This document shows, piece after piece, positions 16,235-26,062 of a DNA stretch of 36,285 nt. The notes below the pieces were generated by a model that saw only the letters and a list, made by a program, of their open reading frames with translations, was not told where the DNA came from and did no database searches. The stretch is from positions 1 to 36,285 of the forward strand of contig NZ_PJJM01000067.1 of NCBI RefSeq assembly GCF_002929805.1. The letters run 5' to 3'. The stretch is from Cryobacterium sp. Y50. Lineage in GTDB: Bacteria; Actinomycetota; Actinomycetes; Actinomycetales; Microbacteriaceae. Positions within the stretch are counted from its first letter, which is position 1. Every line of letters begins with the position of its first letter. The position numbers and the translations under genes were made by a program.

Positions 16235-17545
16235 TTAGGCGCCCTTGCGGATGGTGACGGCGATACCGTCGGTGAAGAAGTTGCGGGCGTGATCGATGGT
16301 GGTCGCCGTCGACGCGACGATGCCGCAGTTGAAATTGTCGGTGTCGCGGCCGAATTTGTTGTCCTTGATGACGGTGCCGAGCAGGGGGCCGTAGGTCTTC
16401 TGCGCGATGTTCACTGTGCAGTGTCCGCCGTCGGCGTAGTTGTTGGTGAAACTGAAGTTGGAGACCTTTCCGCGGTCCTGAGTAACCTGCACGGCGGCGC
16501 TGTAGCTGCCGGTCAGGCGGTTGCCGTCGATTTTGATGTTGTTGCCGATCTGAACCTGAATGCCGTCATCGTGGCTGGGCGTTCCGCCGTGGTTCGGGTC
16601 CTTGGCGTAGTGGGCGTGGTCGTGGATCCAGGACTTCTGCACGGTCACGTTGCTGCCGGTGATGTGGATGCCGTCGATGACGTTGTGAATGTTCAGGCGG
16701 GTCGCGGTGAAGTTATAACCGTAGATCCCGTGGTTATTGTTCGACATGACGGTGGGAAAGATTTCGGTGTCGGTCAGGACCAGGTTACTGAAACCACCCA
16801 GGTTGTTAATGAGCACGCCGGGCTTATCGGCACGACCGCGAATGATGGAGTTCTTGATCGTGACGTTGGCCGCGTTGATCTTCACCAGACCGCGAATGTC
16901 GAGGCCGTTGAGCACGGTGCCGGGGGTAGTGACGTTTACGTCACCGTTGACAACTTTGAGTACGGTGCCGGCGGGAACGCCGGTGTTCGTCCCGTTCGGC
17001 GTGCCGCTGGTGGGCGCCGGAGTCGGCGCCGGAGCGAGAGCCGGAGCCGGCGCGGGTGCCGGTGACGGTGCGGGAGCCGGTGCGGGTGCCGGTGCGGGTG
17101 CCGGTGCGGGAACGACCTTCTTGGTGTAGCCGACGACGGTCATTTCGACCTTGACGTTGGCGTCACTGCTGGCAACGACGATGGTTCCGTCTGACTTGCT
17201 GGTGACCGGAACCGTGTAGCTGCGCTCGGGGCCATCTCCGACCGGAGCCGTGAAGTAGTAGCGCTGGGTGTACTCCGGACCGACCAGAACCTTAATGTCG
17301 GTACGGGCAGCAGCGGTGGTGTCGAACGTGACGTCAACGGAGGCTGCGTCGGCCGGGATGGTGCCGAGGTCGTAGGAGACCTTGCTTCCGGCGGGCACGG
17401 CAACCGTGACGGTGTTGGCGGCGGCGTTGGCCGGAATGACGGCGAGGCCGCTGAACGCGACGGCGAATGCGCCGGTCGCGGCGATGAGGGCCAGGCGGCG
17501 AGAAGGTCGAGCGGTGGAACGTGAAGCGAAAGCAGTGGAGATCAT
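16235..17545 (-). CDS. secreted right-handed beta-helix protein, first paralogue
   Basis: A 436-residue exported protein. The signal peptide ends near IPANAA (residue 42). A beta-sandwich-like domain (about 45-140, pattern PAGSKVSYDLGTIPADAASV) leads to an Ala-Pro repeat linker (about 148-185), then a parallel beta-helix from GVPAGTVLKVVNGDVNV to the end, with repeating turns such as ANVTIKNSIIRGR and FSNLVLTDTEIF. HGIYGYNFTATRLNIHNVIDG, SHDDGIQVQIGNN and GGHCTVNIA are strongly shared with the second paralogue. The fold is that of pectate-lyase-like carbohydrate enzymes, but I cannot name catalytic residues. There is no clear ribosome-binding site before ATG 17545. Confidence 0.82.
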   Translation of the reverse strand: MISTAFASRSTARPSRRLALIAATGAFAVAFSGLAVIPANAAANTVTVAVPAGSKVSYDLGTIPADAASVDVTFDTTAAARTDIKVLVGPEYTQRYYFTAPVGDGPERSYTVPVTSKSDGTIVVASSDANVKVEMTVVGYTKKVVPAPAPAPAPAPAPAPSPAPAPAPALAPAPTPAPTSGTPNGTNTGVPAGTVLKVVNGDVNVTTPGTVLNGLDIRGLVKINAANVTIKNSIIRGRADKPGVLINNLGGFSNLVLTDTEIFPTVMSNNNHGIYGYNFTATRLNIHNVIDGIHITGSNVTVQKSWIHDHAHYAKDPNHGGTPSHDDGIQVQIGNNIKIDGNRLTGSYSAAVQVTQDRGKVSNFSFTNNYADGGHCTVNIAQKTYGPLLGTVIKDNKFGRDTDNFNCGIVASTATTIDHARNFFTDGIAVTIRKGA

Positions 17546-17673
17546 GGTTCACATTTCGTTTAGTGCACAGAATCGGGCGGTGCGAGTGAGGGCTGTAGGG
17601 GGCCGTGGTGACTAAGATGAGCATTGCCCACAATGGGGAATGTCACAAGCCAACACATAGCTTTCTCAGGTTC

Positions 17674-17689
17674 ACCCCAGTTCAGGGGT
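17674..17689. promoter_or_regulatory. inverted repeat upstream of the first beta-helix gene
   Basis: ACCCC and GGGGT pair around AGTTCA, 130 bases before the start of the gene. A second weaker dyad (CATTGCCC...GGGGAATG) lies near 17621-17642. They may be regulator sites; no matching regulator is evident. Confidence 0.3.
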
Positions 17690-17710
17690 AGACAATTAGC
17701 GAATTTTTGA

Positions 17711-17750
17711 CAAAAAAAGCGGCCGGACCTGCGTTAACAGGTTCGGCCGC
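17711..17750 (-). terminator. intrinsic terminator of the second beta-helix gene
   Basis: A 13-base-pair stem at 17719-17750 (GCGGCCGGACCTG with CAGGTTCGGCCGC, one wobble) is followed on the minus strand by seven Ts (17712-17718). It lies 24 bases past the stop codon. Its sequence is almost the same as the terminator after der. Confidence 0.92.
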
Positions 17751-17773
17751 ATCCGTTTCAGGATTTTGGGGAA

Positions 17774-19231
17774 TTATCCTTTCGAAATTTTTACCGGGCT
17801 GCCATCGGTGAAATAGTTACGAGCGAAATCGATCTTCGTCGAGGTCTGCGCGATGACAGCACAGTTGTTCAGACTGGTGTCGCGACCGAACTTGTTGTCG
17901 GTGATCGTCGTACCCTGGAGGGGCCCGTAGTCCTTCTCGGCGATGTTCACCGTGCAGTGTCCGCCGTCAGCGTAGTTGTCCGTGTACGAGAAGTTGGAGA
18001 CCCGTCCACGGTCCTGCGTGATCTGCACCGCGGCGCTGTAGGAATCGGTCAGGCGGTTACCGGTGACGCTGATGTTGTCGCCGACCTGGATCTGGATCGA
18101 GTCGTCATGACTCGGCGTACCGCCGTGATTCGGATCGTTACGGTAGTGCAGGTTGTCATGGATCCAGCTGTTCCTGATCACGACGTTGCTGCCAGTAACG
18201 TGGATTCCGTCGATGACATCGTTGATGTTCAACCGGGTCGCGGTGAAGTTGTAGCCGTAGATGCCCATGGCGTCGGGCGACGCGATGGAGGGGCTCAGCT
18301 CGGTATCGACAATCACGAGATTGCTGAAGCCGCCAAGATTATTGATCAGCGCCCCGATGCCGTTCAATTCGCGACCACGAATGATCGAGTTCTTGATGGT
18401 GACGTTCGGGGCCTCGATTTTAACCAGACCACGAATGTCCAGGCCGTCGAGCACTGTGCCGGTCTTGGTGACAGTGATGTCACCGTTGTGCACGGTCAGC
18501 GCGGTACCGGCCGGAACGCCGGTGTTGGACTTACCGGGCATGCCGCCACGGGACGGGGTAGGTTCAGGCGACGGCGCCGGAGTGGGCGTCGAGATCGACG
18601 TGGGCATCGGGATCGGCTCGGCAGTCGGGGCGGGCTCGGCAGTCGGCGTGGGTGACGGCTTTGGAGCCGGCGCCAGCACGGGACTGGGTGTGATCACGCG
18701 ACCAGCCTCGCCGCGTTCAAAGCCGACGATGGCGAGGTTCAGCGTCACGGTAGAGGCGCGACTGCTCACGGTGATCGTGCCGTCGGTCTTGTCCGTCACG
18801 GGAACCGTGATGGTGGCCGTAGCGCTCGTCCCGGTCGGAGCGGTGAATGCGTAGGTTTGGGTGTTCTCAGGTCCGACAGAAATTTCGACCCGGCTGGGAA
18901 CTCCGTCGTTCGATGTGGAGTACTCCACCTCGATGGAGCTCAGGCCGGTAGGTACAGTGCCCAATCGGGCGGTGACACTTTCTCCGGCCGGGACAACGAT
19001 GGACGGGCGCATCGGGTCCGCGGCACTCAGGTCGGCACCGCTTTGGTCGGAGCTGCCTACTTCGGCGATAGCCGGAACAGCAGCGAGCCCCGAAAAGGCG
19101 ACCGTCGAGGCGACGAATGCCGCCCAAATAACCAATCGTCGAGCCCGGAGCGGGCTGCTTTCGGCGAGGTGTTGAGGGGTACGAGTTGAGTTGTGGTTAA
19201 TTTTAGGCGTGCGGGATGCTTTATATGCCAT
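17774..19231 (-). CDS. secreted right-handed beta-helix protein, second paralogue
   Basis: A 485-residue exported protein with the same layout as its neighbour: a long basic N-terminus and signal helix (VIWAAFVASTVAFSGLAAVPA), a beta-sandwich domain, a linker of Pro with Thr/Ala/Glu (PTPTAEPAPTAEP), and a parallel beta-helix (GVPAGTALTVHNGDITVTKT onward). The beta-helix parts are highly alike, while the linkers differ in composition, so the pair arose by duplication with fast linker change. ATG 19231 is chosen because the preceding 37 codons look non-coding. TATACA 11-16 bases before it could be a -10 box giving an almost leaderless message. A cell-surface carbohydrate role is inferred from the fold only. 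Confidence 0.82.
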   Translation of the reverse strand: MAYKASRTPKINHNSTRTPQHLAESSPLRARRLVIWAAFVASTVAFSGLAAVPAIAEVGSSDQSGADLSAADPMRPSIVVPAGESVTARLGTVPTGLSSIEVEYSTSNDGVPSRVEISVGPENTQTYAFTAPTGTSATATITVPVTDKTDGTITVSSRASTVTLNLAIVGFERGEAGRVITPSPVLAPAPKPSPTPTAEPAPTAEPIPMPTSISTPTPAPSPEPTPSRGGMPGKSNTGVPAGTALTVHNGDITVTKTGTVLDGLDIRGLVKIEAPNVTIKNSIIRGRELNGIGALINNLGGFSNLVIVDTELSPSIASPDAMGIYGYNFTATRLNINDVIDGIHVTGSNVVIRNSWIHDNLHYRNDPNHGGTPSHDDSIQIQVGDNISVTGNRLTDSYSAAVQITQDRGRVSNFSYTDNYADGGHCTVNIAEKDYGPLQGTTITDNKFGRDTSLNNCAVIAQTSTKIDFARNYFTDGSPVKISKG

Positions 19232-19389
19232 GGGCTCGTTATGTATATTCCGGGTCGCGCACAAGTTCGGTACGTGCAGGTGGTTGGCTGTAGGGAGCCG
19301 AGAGGATAAACCATGAGCTTGGCTCAGAAAATCCAAAGACACAAATCGATCCGTGATATTCCAACTTCACAACGATGCCAACCAGGCGC

Positions 19390-19428
19390 GAAAAATGCGG
19401 CCGGACCTGCGTAAACAGGGCCGACCGC
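19390..19428 (-). terminator. intrinsic terminator after der
   Basis: A hairpin at 19397-19428 (loop CGTAAA) is followed on the minus strand by ATTTTTC. It ends the long core cluster 15 bases past the der stop. It differs by a few bases only from the hairpin at 17719-17750. Confidence 0.85.
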
Positions 19429-19443
19429 ATCCGTTAGAAAAAG

Positions 19444-20955
19444 TTAGCGTTTGCGCTTCTCGCGCACGCGCATGCTGAGATTGATCGGGCTTCCCTCGAA
19501 GCCGTAGATCTCGCGCAGGCGACGCTGAATGTAGCGACGGTAGCCGGGGTCAAGGAACCCGGTGGTGAACACCACGAACGTCGGCGGACGGCTCGAGGCC
19601 TGAGTGCCGAACAGGATGCGCGGCTGCTTGCCGCTGCGCACGGGGTGTGGGTGAGCTGCGGCGAGCTCGGCCAAAAATGCGTTGAACTTGCCGGTGGCGA
19701 TGCGGGTGTCCCACGACTCGAGTGCGAGCTCGAGGGCTGGAACCAGCTTCTCCATGTGGCGACCGGTTTTGGCGGAGATATTCACGCGCGGGGCCCAGGC
19801 CACGTGGGCTAAGTCCTGCTCGATTTCACGTTCGAGGTAGCGACGACGGTCGTCGTCGATCTGGTCCCACTTGTTGAATGCGAGCACGAGCGCACGGCCC
19901 GACTCGATCACAAGGTCGATCACGCGCACGTCCTGCTCGCTGATAACCTCGGTCACGTCGAGCAGCACGACGGCCACCTCGGCCTTTTCGAGGGCTGCGC
20001 TGGTGCGCAGCGAGGCGTAGAAATCGGCGCCCTGTGAGAGGTGAACACGACGACGGATGCCGGCGGTATCGACGAAACGCCACACCTTGCCGCCGAGCTC
20101 AACCTGCTCGTCCACCGGGTCACGGGTTGTGCCGGCGAGCTCGTTGACGACAACGCGCTCCTCCCCCACGACCTTGTTGAGCAAGCTGGACTTGCCGACG
20201 TTCGGGCGGCCGAGGATGGCCACGCGGCGAGGGCCACCGACCTCCTGCTTGGCAACGTTGGAAATTTCGGGCAGCACGAGCAGAATCGCGTCGAGCAGGT
20301 CGGCAACGCCACGACCGTGCAGGGCAGAGACCGGCCATGGCTGGCCGAGGCCGAGCGACCACAGGCTGGCCGCTTCGGGCTCCTGACGCACGTCGTCGAC
20401 CTTGTTGGCGATCAGGAAGACCGGCTTGCCGCTTTTGCGCAGCATGCGCACGACGGCCTCATCGGTCGATGTCGGGCCCACGTTGGAGTCAACGACGAAC
20501 ATGACGAGGTCGGACAGGTCAATGGCGATTTCAGCCTGAGCGGTGACGGAAGCGTCGATGCCCTTGGCGTCTGGCTCCCAGCCGCCGGTGTCGACGAGGC
20601 TGAACTTGCGTTCGTTCCAGTCGCCCTTGTACGCGACGCGGTCACGCGTGACCCCGGGGGTGTCCTCGACAACGGCCTCACGGCGGCCGAGGATGCGGTT
20701 GACCAGTGCCGACTTACCCACGTTCGGGCGGCCGACGATGGCGATCACCGGAACGGCGGGCAGGTACTGGATCGCGTCGGGATCGTCGGTGACGGCCTGC
20801 AGCACGTCGAGGTCTTCCTCGTCGAGGTCGTAATTGTCGAGGTCGGTGCGCAGCGCGGCTGAGCGCCGGGTGGCCAGTTCCTCATCGAGATTGGCGAGTC
20901 GTTCCGCCAGCTCGGTGTCGAGCGCTGAGCTCGTGTCGTCGTATTCGTTACTCAT
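19444..20955 (-). CDS. der: ribosome biogenesis GTPase Der (EngA)
   Basis: A 503-residue protein with two tandem GTPase domains. The first has [25 protein letters not shown] and NKVD. The second has [20 protein letters not shown] and NKWD. A C-terminal KH-like domain follows ([18 protein letters not shown]). Der acts in assembly of the 50S ribosomal subunit. An acidic N-terminal extension of about 65 residues is usual in actinobacteria. Its ATG overlaps the cmk stop by eight bases, and the cmk-der pair is a common actinobacterial arrangement. Confidence 0.98.
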   Translation of the reverse strand: MSNEYDDTSSALDTELAERLANLDEELATRRSAALRTDLDNYDLDEEDLDVLQAVTDDPDAIQYLPAVPVIAIVGRPNVGKSALVNRILGRREAVVEDTPGVTRDRVAYKGDWNERKFSLVDTGGWEPDAKGIDASVTAQAEIAIDLSDLVMFVVDSNVGPTSTDEAVVRMLRKSGKPVFLIANKVDDVRQEPEAASLWSLGLGQPWPVSALHGRGVADLLDAILLVLPEISNVAKQEVGGPRRVAILGRPNVGKSSLLNKVVGEERVVVNELAGTTRDPVDEQVELGGKVWRFVDTAGIRRRVHLSQGADFYASLRTSAALEKAEVAVVLLDVTEVISEQDVRVIDLVIESGRALVLAFNKWDQIDDDRRRYLEREIEQDLAHVAWAPRVNISAKTGRHMEKLVPALELALESWDTRIATGKFNAFLAELAAAHPHPVRSGKQPRILFGTQASSRPPTFVVFTTGFLDPGYRRYIQRRLREIYGFEGSPINLSMRVREKRKR

Positions 20956-21640
20956 TCAAAGCCCGCTTCGTGCGTGTGTGTATGACGTCGATGACCGCTT
21001 CAATGGTCTGCTCGAAGTCGAGGTGGGTGGAGTCGACGGTTATCACACCGTCTGCGGCGCTCATGAAATCGACAATCTGTGAGTCAGCGCGATCACGCGA
21101 TCGCAGCTGTTCTGCCACGGTTTCAGCCGACTGGGTCGTTATTTCCGCAGAGCGTCTAGCCATTCTAGCCTCCTCGGATGCCGTGAGTAGAATGCGCACC
21201 GCTGCCTCGGGGGCGACGATGGTCGTAATGTCGCGTCCTTCGACCACAACGCCGGGCCGATCAACGTTCGCGGCCAAGCTGCGAAAGAGTTCGGTGAGCG
21301 CTGCCCGCACCTCGGGAACGCGGGCGACAGCGCTGACCGTTGCACTAACTTCCGGAGAACGGATGGCGTCGGTCACGTCGGTCTCCCCCACCGTCACGAA
21401 GTACTCGTCGGGGTCGGTACCGATCGAGTAGTCGAAGTCTTTCAGGAGCGCGGCGACGGCATCCGCTTCGGTTGTCTCGGTTTTTCGGTCGAGAGCCAGC
21501 CAGGCCAGCGCCCGGTAGGCGGCGCCGGTATCGAGGTAGGCGAAGCCGACGCGGCGGGCGACAGCACGGCTTACGCTCGACTTGCCGCTGCCGGCCGGCC
21601 CGTCGATCGCGACGAGGGTGGGGAGGGCGTGACGTGCCAT
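20948..21640 (-). CDS. cmk: cytidylate kinase
   Basis: A 230-residue enzyme that phosphorylates CMP/dCMP with ATP. The P-loop is [18 protein letters not shown] at residues 12-29, followed by [12 protein letters not shown] and the GRDITT motif in [16 protein letters not shown]; the lid region is rich in arginine ([11 protein letters not shown]). The ATG lies three bases after the tyrA stop, and the 3' end overlaps der. Confidence 0.97.
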   Translation of the reverse strand: MARHALPTLVAIDGPAGSGKSSVSRAVARRVGFAYLDTGAAYRALAWLALDRKTETTEADAVAALLKDFDYSIGTDPDEYFVTVGETDVTDAIRSPEVSATVSAVARVPEVRAALTELFRSLAANVDRPGVVVEGRDITTIVAPEAAVRILLTASEEARMARRSAEITTQSAETVAEQLRSRDRADSQIVDFMSAADGVITVDSTHLDFEQTIEAVIDVIHTRTKRALNE

Positions 21641-21643
21641 GCT

Positions 21644-22726
21644 TTAACCAGCAATCCGCCAGCCGCGGGCGGCCAGCTCTTCGGTGAGGCGGGTGACAGC
21701 CTCGGGCAGTACGGAGATTTCGGCGAGGCCGATCTGGGCACCCGGCGAGTGTTCCAAGCGTAAGTCTTCGAGGTTGACGCCGAGGTCGCCGATGTCGTTG
21801 AGCAGGTGGGCGATCTGACCGGGCTGGTCGTTGACCATGACCACCATCGACGAAAATCGACGATCCTGGCCGTGTTTTCCGGGCAGTCGGGCAACGCCGG
21901 CGTTGCCGCCGCCGAGTTCTTCGGCGATTTGACGCTGCGCTCCCGGCTTGGTGGGGTCTTCGAGGGCGTCGATGAACCGGTCGAGGTCGTCGCGGTAGGC
22001 CCGCAGCACATCGCGCACCGGACCGGCATTGGCGCCGAGAATCTGCACCCACAAATCGGGGTCGCTCGCTGCGACGCGAGTTACGTCGCGCAAGCCCTGA
22101 CCAGCCAGGTTGAGCGAAGAGTTCGCGGCACCGGTGAGTCGGCGGGCCATCAAAGTGGAGATGACCTGTGGAACGTGCGAGACCAGGGCAACGCCGAGGT
22201 CATGTTCCTCGGGGGTCATCTCGACCAGAATGGCGCCGAGGTCAAGGATGAGGTCGTCGATTGCTCCGGCCTGACGGTAGCTGATCGCGTCGTGTGCGGC
22301 AACGACCCAGGGGCGGCCGATGAACAGATCGGCGCGGCCGGAGAGCGGACCGCCCCTCTCCCGACCGGCAAGCGGATGCGATCCGATGTACCGGCTGATA
22401 TCGGCGCCACGCTCGCGCAGCTCGGCCAGCGGAGCCAGCTTGACGCTCGCGACATCCGTCACGATCGCGCTCGGGTAGGCCTCGAGCTCTCTGGCGACGA
22501 TGTCGGCGGTGACGTCGGGCGGCACGCAGACCACGATCAGCTGCGGTTGGTCGTCTGGCTGGGCGGCACGCCCGGCTCCGTAATCAATCGCGATGCGCAG
22601 GTTGGTCGGTGAGGCATCGCTAAGAATCGTTTCGATCTTACGATTGCGCAAACCGAGGCCGACGCTGGTTCCGAGCAGGCCGACGCCGACGATACGTACC
22701 GGGCCGACGAGGCGGCTTTCAGCCAT
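21644..22726 (-). CDS. tyrA: prephenate dehydrogenase with ACT domain
   Basis: A 360-residue enzyme of tyrosine synthesis. The N-terminal NAD(P) fold starts VRIVGVGLLGTSVGLGLR. The active-site signature YIGSHPLAGRERGG, with the histidine of the TyrA family, lies near 115-128. The C-terminal part (about 290-360: SSMVVMVNDQPGQIAHLLND) is an ACT domain, suggesting feedback control by an aromatic amino acid. It sits between rluB (28-base gap) and cmk (3-base gap), a placement found in several actinobacteria. Confidence 0.95.
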   Translation of the reverse strand: MAESRLVGPVRIVGVGLLGTSVGLGLRNRKIETILSDASPTNLRIAIDYGAGRAAQPDDQPQLIVVCVPPDVTADIVARELEAYPSAIVTDVASVKLAPLAELRERGADISRYIGSHPLAGRERGGPLSGRADLFIGRPWVVAAHDAISYRQAGAIDDLILDLGAILVEMTPEEHDLGVALVSHVPQVISTLMARRLTGAANSSLNLAGQGLRDVTRVAASDPDLWVQILGANAGPVRDVLRAYRDDLDRFIDALEDPTKPGAQRQIAEELGGGNAGVARLPGKHGQDRRFSSMVVMVNDQPGQIAHLLNDIGDLGVNLEDLRLEHSPGAQIGLAEISVLPEAVTRLTEELAARGWRIAG

Positions 22727-22753
22727 GGATTTCAGTCCTTAGTTCGCGCGGAG

Positions 22754-23593
22754 TTAGTTAGCATCAGGGCGAGCGCTCGGTGCCTGGCGGGACACGGTCA
22801 GCAGCTGGCCCAGTTCTTCGCGGGTGAGTTCCCGCACTGCGCCCTGCTGCAAGGTGCCGAGATTCAGGGGGCCGAACTGGCGACGCACCAGGTCAACCAC
22901 CGGATGACCGACGGCGTCGAGCATCCGTCGCACGATACGGTTACGACCGGAGTGCAGGGTGAGCTCGACCATACTGTGGCCGCCGCCTGGAGGGCTCGTG
23001 AGGATGCGGGCCTTGTCGGCGTGGATGGGGCCATCCTCGAGTTCGATGCCGCTCTGCAACTGGCCGATGGTCTGCGGCGAGACGCGGCCCTCCACTTTGG
23101 CGATGTAGGTCTTCGAGACGCCAAAGGAGGGGTGCGCGAGCACGTGCGCGAGGTCGCCGTCGTTGGTGAGAATGAGCAGGCCGCTGGTCTGGGCGTCGAG
23201 CCGGCCCACGTTGAACAGGCGTTCATCGAACTGGTCAGTGAATTCGCGCAGGTCGGGGCGACCGCTCTCGTCCTGCATCGAGGAGACGACACCGACCGGC
23301 TTGTTGAGCATGAGGTAGCGGCGGGTGGTGTCGAGCTGCACGGCCACGTTGTCGACGGCGACCTGATCGGTTTCGGGGTGCACGCGGCGACCGAGCTCGG
23401 TGACGACCTTGCCGTTCACCCGCACGCGACCGGAGGTGATGAGGTCTTCGGAGACGCGGCGGCTGGCGACGCCGGCCGAAGCCAACACCTTCTGGAGGCG
23501 TACACCGTCGGCAGCGGCCTCCGGGTTGAAGTTGGGGTCGCGGGGCGTCACGTCATTGGTCGAATTGGCGTTGCGGGTGGTGTCCTGGGTCAC
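22754..23593 (-). CDS. rluB: 23S rRNA pseudouridine synthase, RluB-type
   Basis: A 279-residue enzyme. The N-terminal S4 RNA-binding domain (RLQKVLASAGVASRRVSEDLI) is followed by the RsuA/RluB catalytic domain with GRLDAQTSGLLILTNDG, whose aspartate is catalytic. It converts a uridine of helix 89-90 in 23S rRNA in well-studied homologues. An ATGA overlap links it to scpB, as in the scpA-scpB-rluB order of most Gram-positive bacteria. Confidence 0.95.
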   Translation of the reverse strand: MTQDTTRNANSTNDVTPRDPNFNPEAAADGVRLQKVLASAGVASRRVSEDLITSGRVRVNGKVVTELGRRVHPETDQVAVDNVAVQLDTTRRYLMLNKPVGVVSSMQDESGRPDLREFTDQFDERLFNVGRLDAQTSGLLILTNDGDLAHVLAHPSFGVSKTYIAKVEGRVSPQTIGQLQSGIELEDGPIHADKARILTSPPGGGHSMVELTLHSGRNRIVRRMLDAVGHPVVDLVRRQFGPLNLGTLQQGAVRELTREELGQLLTVSRQAPSARPDAN

Positions 23594-24264
23594 AGTAGAT
23601 CCTCGAATCCGTCGGTGCCGCCGTCGAGCAACGGCGATAGGTGGGGTAACTCGTCGAGCGAGTTGATTCCGAGCTGGGTGAGCAGCAAGTCTGTGGTGGC
23701 GTAGTTGATCGCGCCGGTTTCGCTGTCGGTGAATGCCTCGGTGACCAGGCCGCGCCCGAGCAGAGTGCGCACAACGGAGTCGACGTTGACCGCCCGAATG
23801 CTCGCGACCTGGCCGCGACTGATCGGCTGCTTGTAGGCGATCACAGCGAGCGTTTCGAGAGCAGCCTGGCTGAGCCGGCTGGGATTCTGAGTCAGCACAA
23901 AGTCGGTTACGAGTTCATCGTGGGTGGCACGCACATAGATGCGCCACCCGCCGGCGATCTCGCGCAGCTCAAAGCCGCGGCGCACCGTTTTGGTCCCATC
24001 CGCGCTGCGGAGGCCGTCGAAATCGGCGACCAGCCGGGCAACGGATGCCGCCACCTCGGCGATGGGCCGCCCGACAGCGGTGGCGAGGTGCACGAGCCCT
24101 TGCGGTTCGTCAGCGACCATGAGCACGGCTTCGAGCTGGCGGTCGAGAGCGTGGTCGTCGGATGACACTGCTGCTGTTTCGCGAGCTGCCGGGGCAACGG
24201 ATGCTGCGGCATCCGTTTGCGGCGTGCGTGACCGCGAGTCAGTCGTCGGGTCTCTAATTGTCAT
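23590..24264 (-). CDS. scpB: segregation and condensation protein B
   Basis: A 224-residue winged-helix protein of the SMC condensin complex. The domain starts LDRQLEAVLMVADEPQGLVHLA, and the second winged helix has RLSQAALETLAVIAYKQPISRGQVASIR, the most conserved block of ScpB. An N-terminal extension of about 40 residues, rich in Ala/Thr, is low in conservation. It overlaps scpA by 11 bases and rluB by four. Confidence 0.96.
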   Translation of the reverse strand: MTIRDPTTDSRSRTPQTDAAASVAPAARETAAVSSDDHALDRQLEAVLMVADEPQGLVHLATAVGRPIAEVAASVARLVADFDGLRSADGTKTVRRGFELREIAGGWRIYVRATHDELVTDFVLTQNPSRLSQAALETLAVIAYKQPISRGQVASIRAVNVDSVVRTLLGRGLVTEAFTDSETGAINYATTDLLLTQLGINSLDELPHLSPLLDGGTDGFEDLL

Positions 24265-25078
24265 AGTCAGCTCCGAGCGAGGCGAGGTTTTCGTCGTTCC
24301 AGTCGCGCCCGTTTAGGGACTGGGTGTTCCAGCGCAGGCTGAGCTCGCCGAGGGGCTCGATTTGGTCGTAGGATACGGCACCGTGGCGGTACAGCTCGAG
24401 CACCGCGAGAAAGCGGGCGATGATGACGCCCTTCTCGTCGGTGCCGGCGATCAGTGCGCGAAACGAGACCGGCTCCCCCGGCTGCAGCATGGCGACGACA
24501 TAGGCGGCCTGTTCACGGATGCTCACGAGCGGCGCGTGCAGGTGGTCGAGGCCCACAGTGGGCAGCTCCCGCGGCGCGAGGGCGACGACGGCCAGCGCGG
24601 CGAAGTCGGCGAGGGAGAGCGTCCAGACCAGCTCAGGGGTCTTCTGGCGGTACTTCTCTTCGAGGCGCACCGAGCGCACGTGTCGGCGGGTCTCAATCGC
24701 AAGCTGCCCGCTGAACCAGGTCGCGGCCTCCTTGAAGGCGCGGTACTGCAGCAGGCGGGCGAACAGCAGGTCACGGGCTTCGAGCAGGGCCACGTCTTCG
24801 GCGTCGACGAGTTCGCCCTGGGGAAGCAGCCCGGCCACCTTGAGATCAAGCAGTGTCGCGGCGACGACCAGAAATTCTGTGGCCTGGTCAAGTTCTTCGT
24901 ACGGCTCAAGGTCGCGCAGGTAGGAGATGAACTCGTCGGTGACCTGACTGAGCGAGATCTCGGTGATGTCGAGTTCGTGCCGAGTGATCAGTTTCAACAG
25001 CAGGTCGAACGGACCCTCGAAAACGCCGAGGGCGACCGAAAACGCGGGCTTCTCGGCCGCGCTAGGCGACTGCGCCAC
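24254..25078 (-). CDS. scpA: segregation and condensation protein A
   Basis: A 274-residue kleisin that bridges SMC heads. The N-terminal block FEGPFDLLLKLITRHELDIT and the following LSQVTDEFISYL are family hallmarks; the C-terminal winged helix (GVIIARFLAVLELYRHGAV) contacts SMC. It starts at a GTG inside the last codons of parA (17-base overlap), so translation is probably coupled. Confidence 0.96.
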   Translation of the reverse strand: MAQSPSAAEKPAFSVALGVFEGPFDLLLKLITRHELDITEISLSQVTDEFISYLRDLEPYEELDQATEFLVVAATLLDLKVAGLLPQGELVDAEDVALLEARDLLFARLLQYRAFKEAATWFSGQLAIETRRHVRSVRLEEKYRQKTPELVWTLSLADFAALAVVALAPRELPTVGLDHLHAPLVSIREQAAYVVAMLQPGEPVSFRALIAGTDEKGVIIARFLAVLELYRHGAVSYDQIEPLGELSLRWNTQSLNGRDWNDENLASLGADYDN

Positions 25079-26021
25079 GGTGGATCAATTCGCGGGCCAC
25101 CTGCAGGTAAGCCTTGGCAGCGGCGTGTTCTGGCGCGAAGTCGGTGATGGGCACCCCGGCCACGCTCGCGTCGGGAAATTTGACGGTGCGTCCGATGACG
25201 GTTTCGAGCACGCTGTGACCGAAGGCGTCGACGACGCGCTCGAGTACCTCGCGAGAGTGCAGGGTGCGGGCGTCATACATTGTGGCGAGGATTCCGTCGA
25301 GTTCGATCGCCGGGTTGAGGCGGTCGCGCACCTTGTCGATGGTTTCGATGAGCAGGGCGACACCGCGCAGGGCGAAGAATTCGCACTCCAGCGGAATCAG
25401 CACGCCGTGGCTCGCGGTGAGCGCGTTCACGGTAAGAATACCGAGCGACGGCTGGCAGTCGATGAGAATGACGTCGTAGTCGCCGGACACCTTGCGCAGC
25501 ACACGAGACAGAATCTGCTCACGGGCGACCTCGTTGACCAGGTGCACCTCGGCGGCAGAGAGGTCGATGTTGGCCGGAATGACATCGAGTCCCTCGACCG
25601 AGGTCGGCTGGACCGCGTCTTTCGGATCGACCTTGCCGTTGAGCAGCAGGTCGTAGATGGTGGTGACGTCGTGCGTGGGCACGCCGAGGCCGGCCGAGAG
25701 GGCGCCCTGCGGATCGAAGTCGATCGCGAGCACGCGGCGACCGTAGCTGGCCAGGGCGGCACCGAGGTTGATGGTCGTCGTGGTCTTGCCGACGCCACCT
25801 TTCTGATTACACAGGGAGATGATGCGCGCCGGTCCGTGGCTTTTCAACGGCTCCGGTTCGGCGAATTCATGTTTTTCGCGTCCCGTCGGGCCCACCGGCA
25901 TCTCGTCGAAACCGGGAAGCGAAATTCGCTCGCTCAACTTACGCGTCACTGGCCCGCCCTTGATTTGTCCTGCACCCATCACTTGGTTGATTCTAGCGAT
26001 TAGATCGCCCAGTCTCCGCAA
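25062..26021 (-). CDS. parA: ParA/Soj-family ATPase
   Basis: A 319-residue ATPase with the deviant Walker A motif CNQKGGVGKTTTTINLG near residue 72, Walker A' DFDPQGALSAGLG, and VILIDCQPSLGIL as Walker B. An N-terminal tail of about 65 residues carries no known domain. There is no parB beside it; it corresponds to the M. tuberculosis gene next to scpA (Rv1708), not to the origin-linked parAB pair. A role with condensin in nucleoid organisation is an inference. The TTG start at 26021 is the longest frame; ATG 25979 is possible. Confidence 0.92.
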   Translation of the reverse strand: MRRLGDLIARINQVMGAGQIKGGPVTRKLSERISLPGFDEMPVGPTGREKHEFAEPEPLKSHGPARIISLCNQKGGVGKTTTTINLGAALASYGRRVLAIDFDPQGALSAGLGVPTHDVTTIYDLLLNGKVDPKDAVQPTSVEGLDVIPANIDLSAAEVHLVNEVAREQILSRVLRKVSGDYDVILIDCQPSLGILTVNALTASHGVLIPLECEFFALRGVALLIETIDKVRDRLNPAIELDGILATMYDARTLHSREVLERVVDAFGHSVLETVIGRTVKFPDASVAGVPITDFAPEHAAAKAYLQVARELIHRGAVA

Positions 26022-26062
26022 GGATCGCCGCTGGTGCCGCCCATCCCGCTCCCGCGGAGTTT

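Noticed and set aside
16289..17065. 258-residue plus-strand frame, rich in Val/Asp/Gly
   Set aside because: It is antisense to the first beta-helix gene, which has a signal peptide, linker and paralogue.
25062..26021. chromosome partition locus with origin of replication
   Set aside because: No parB, parS-like sites or dnaA are present; this is the scpA-linked ParA homologue.
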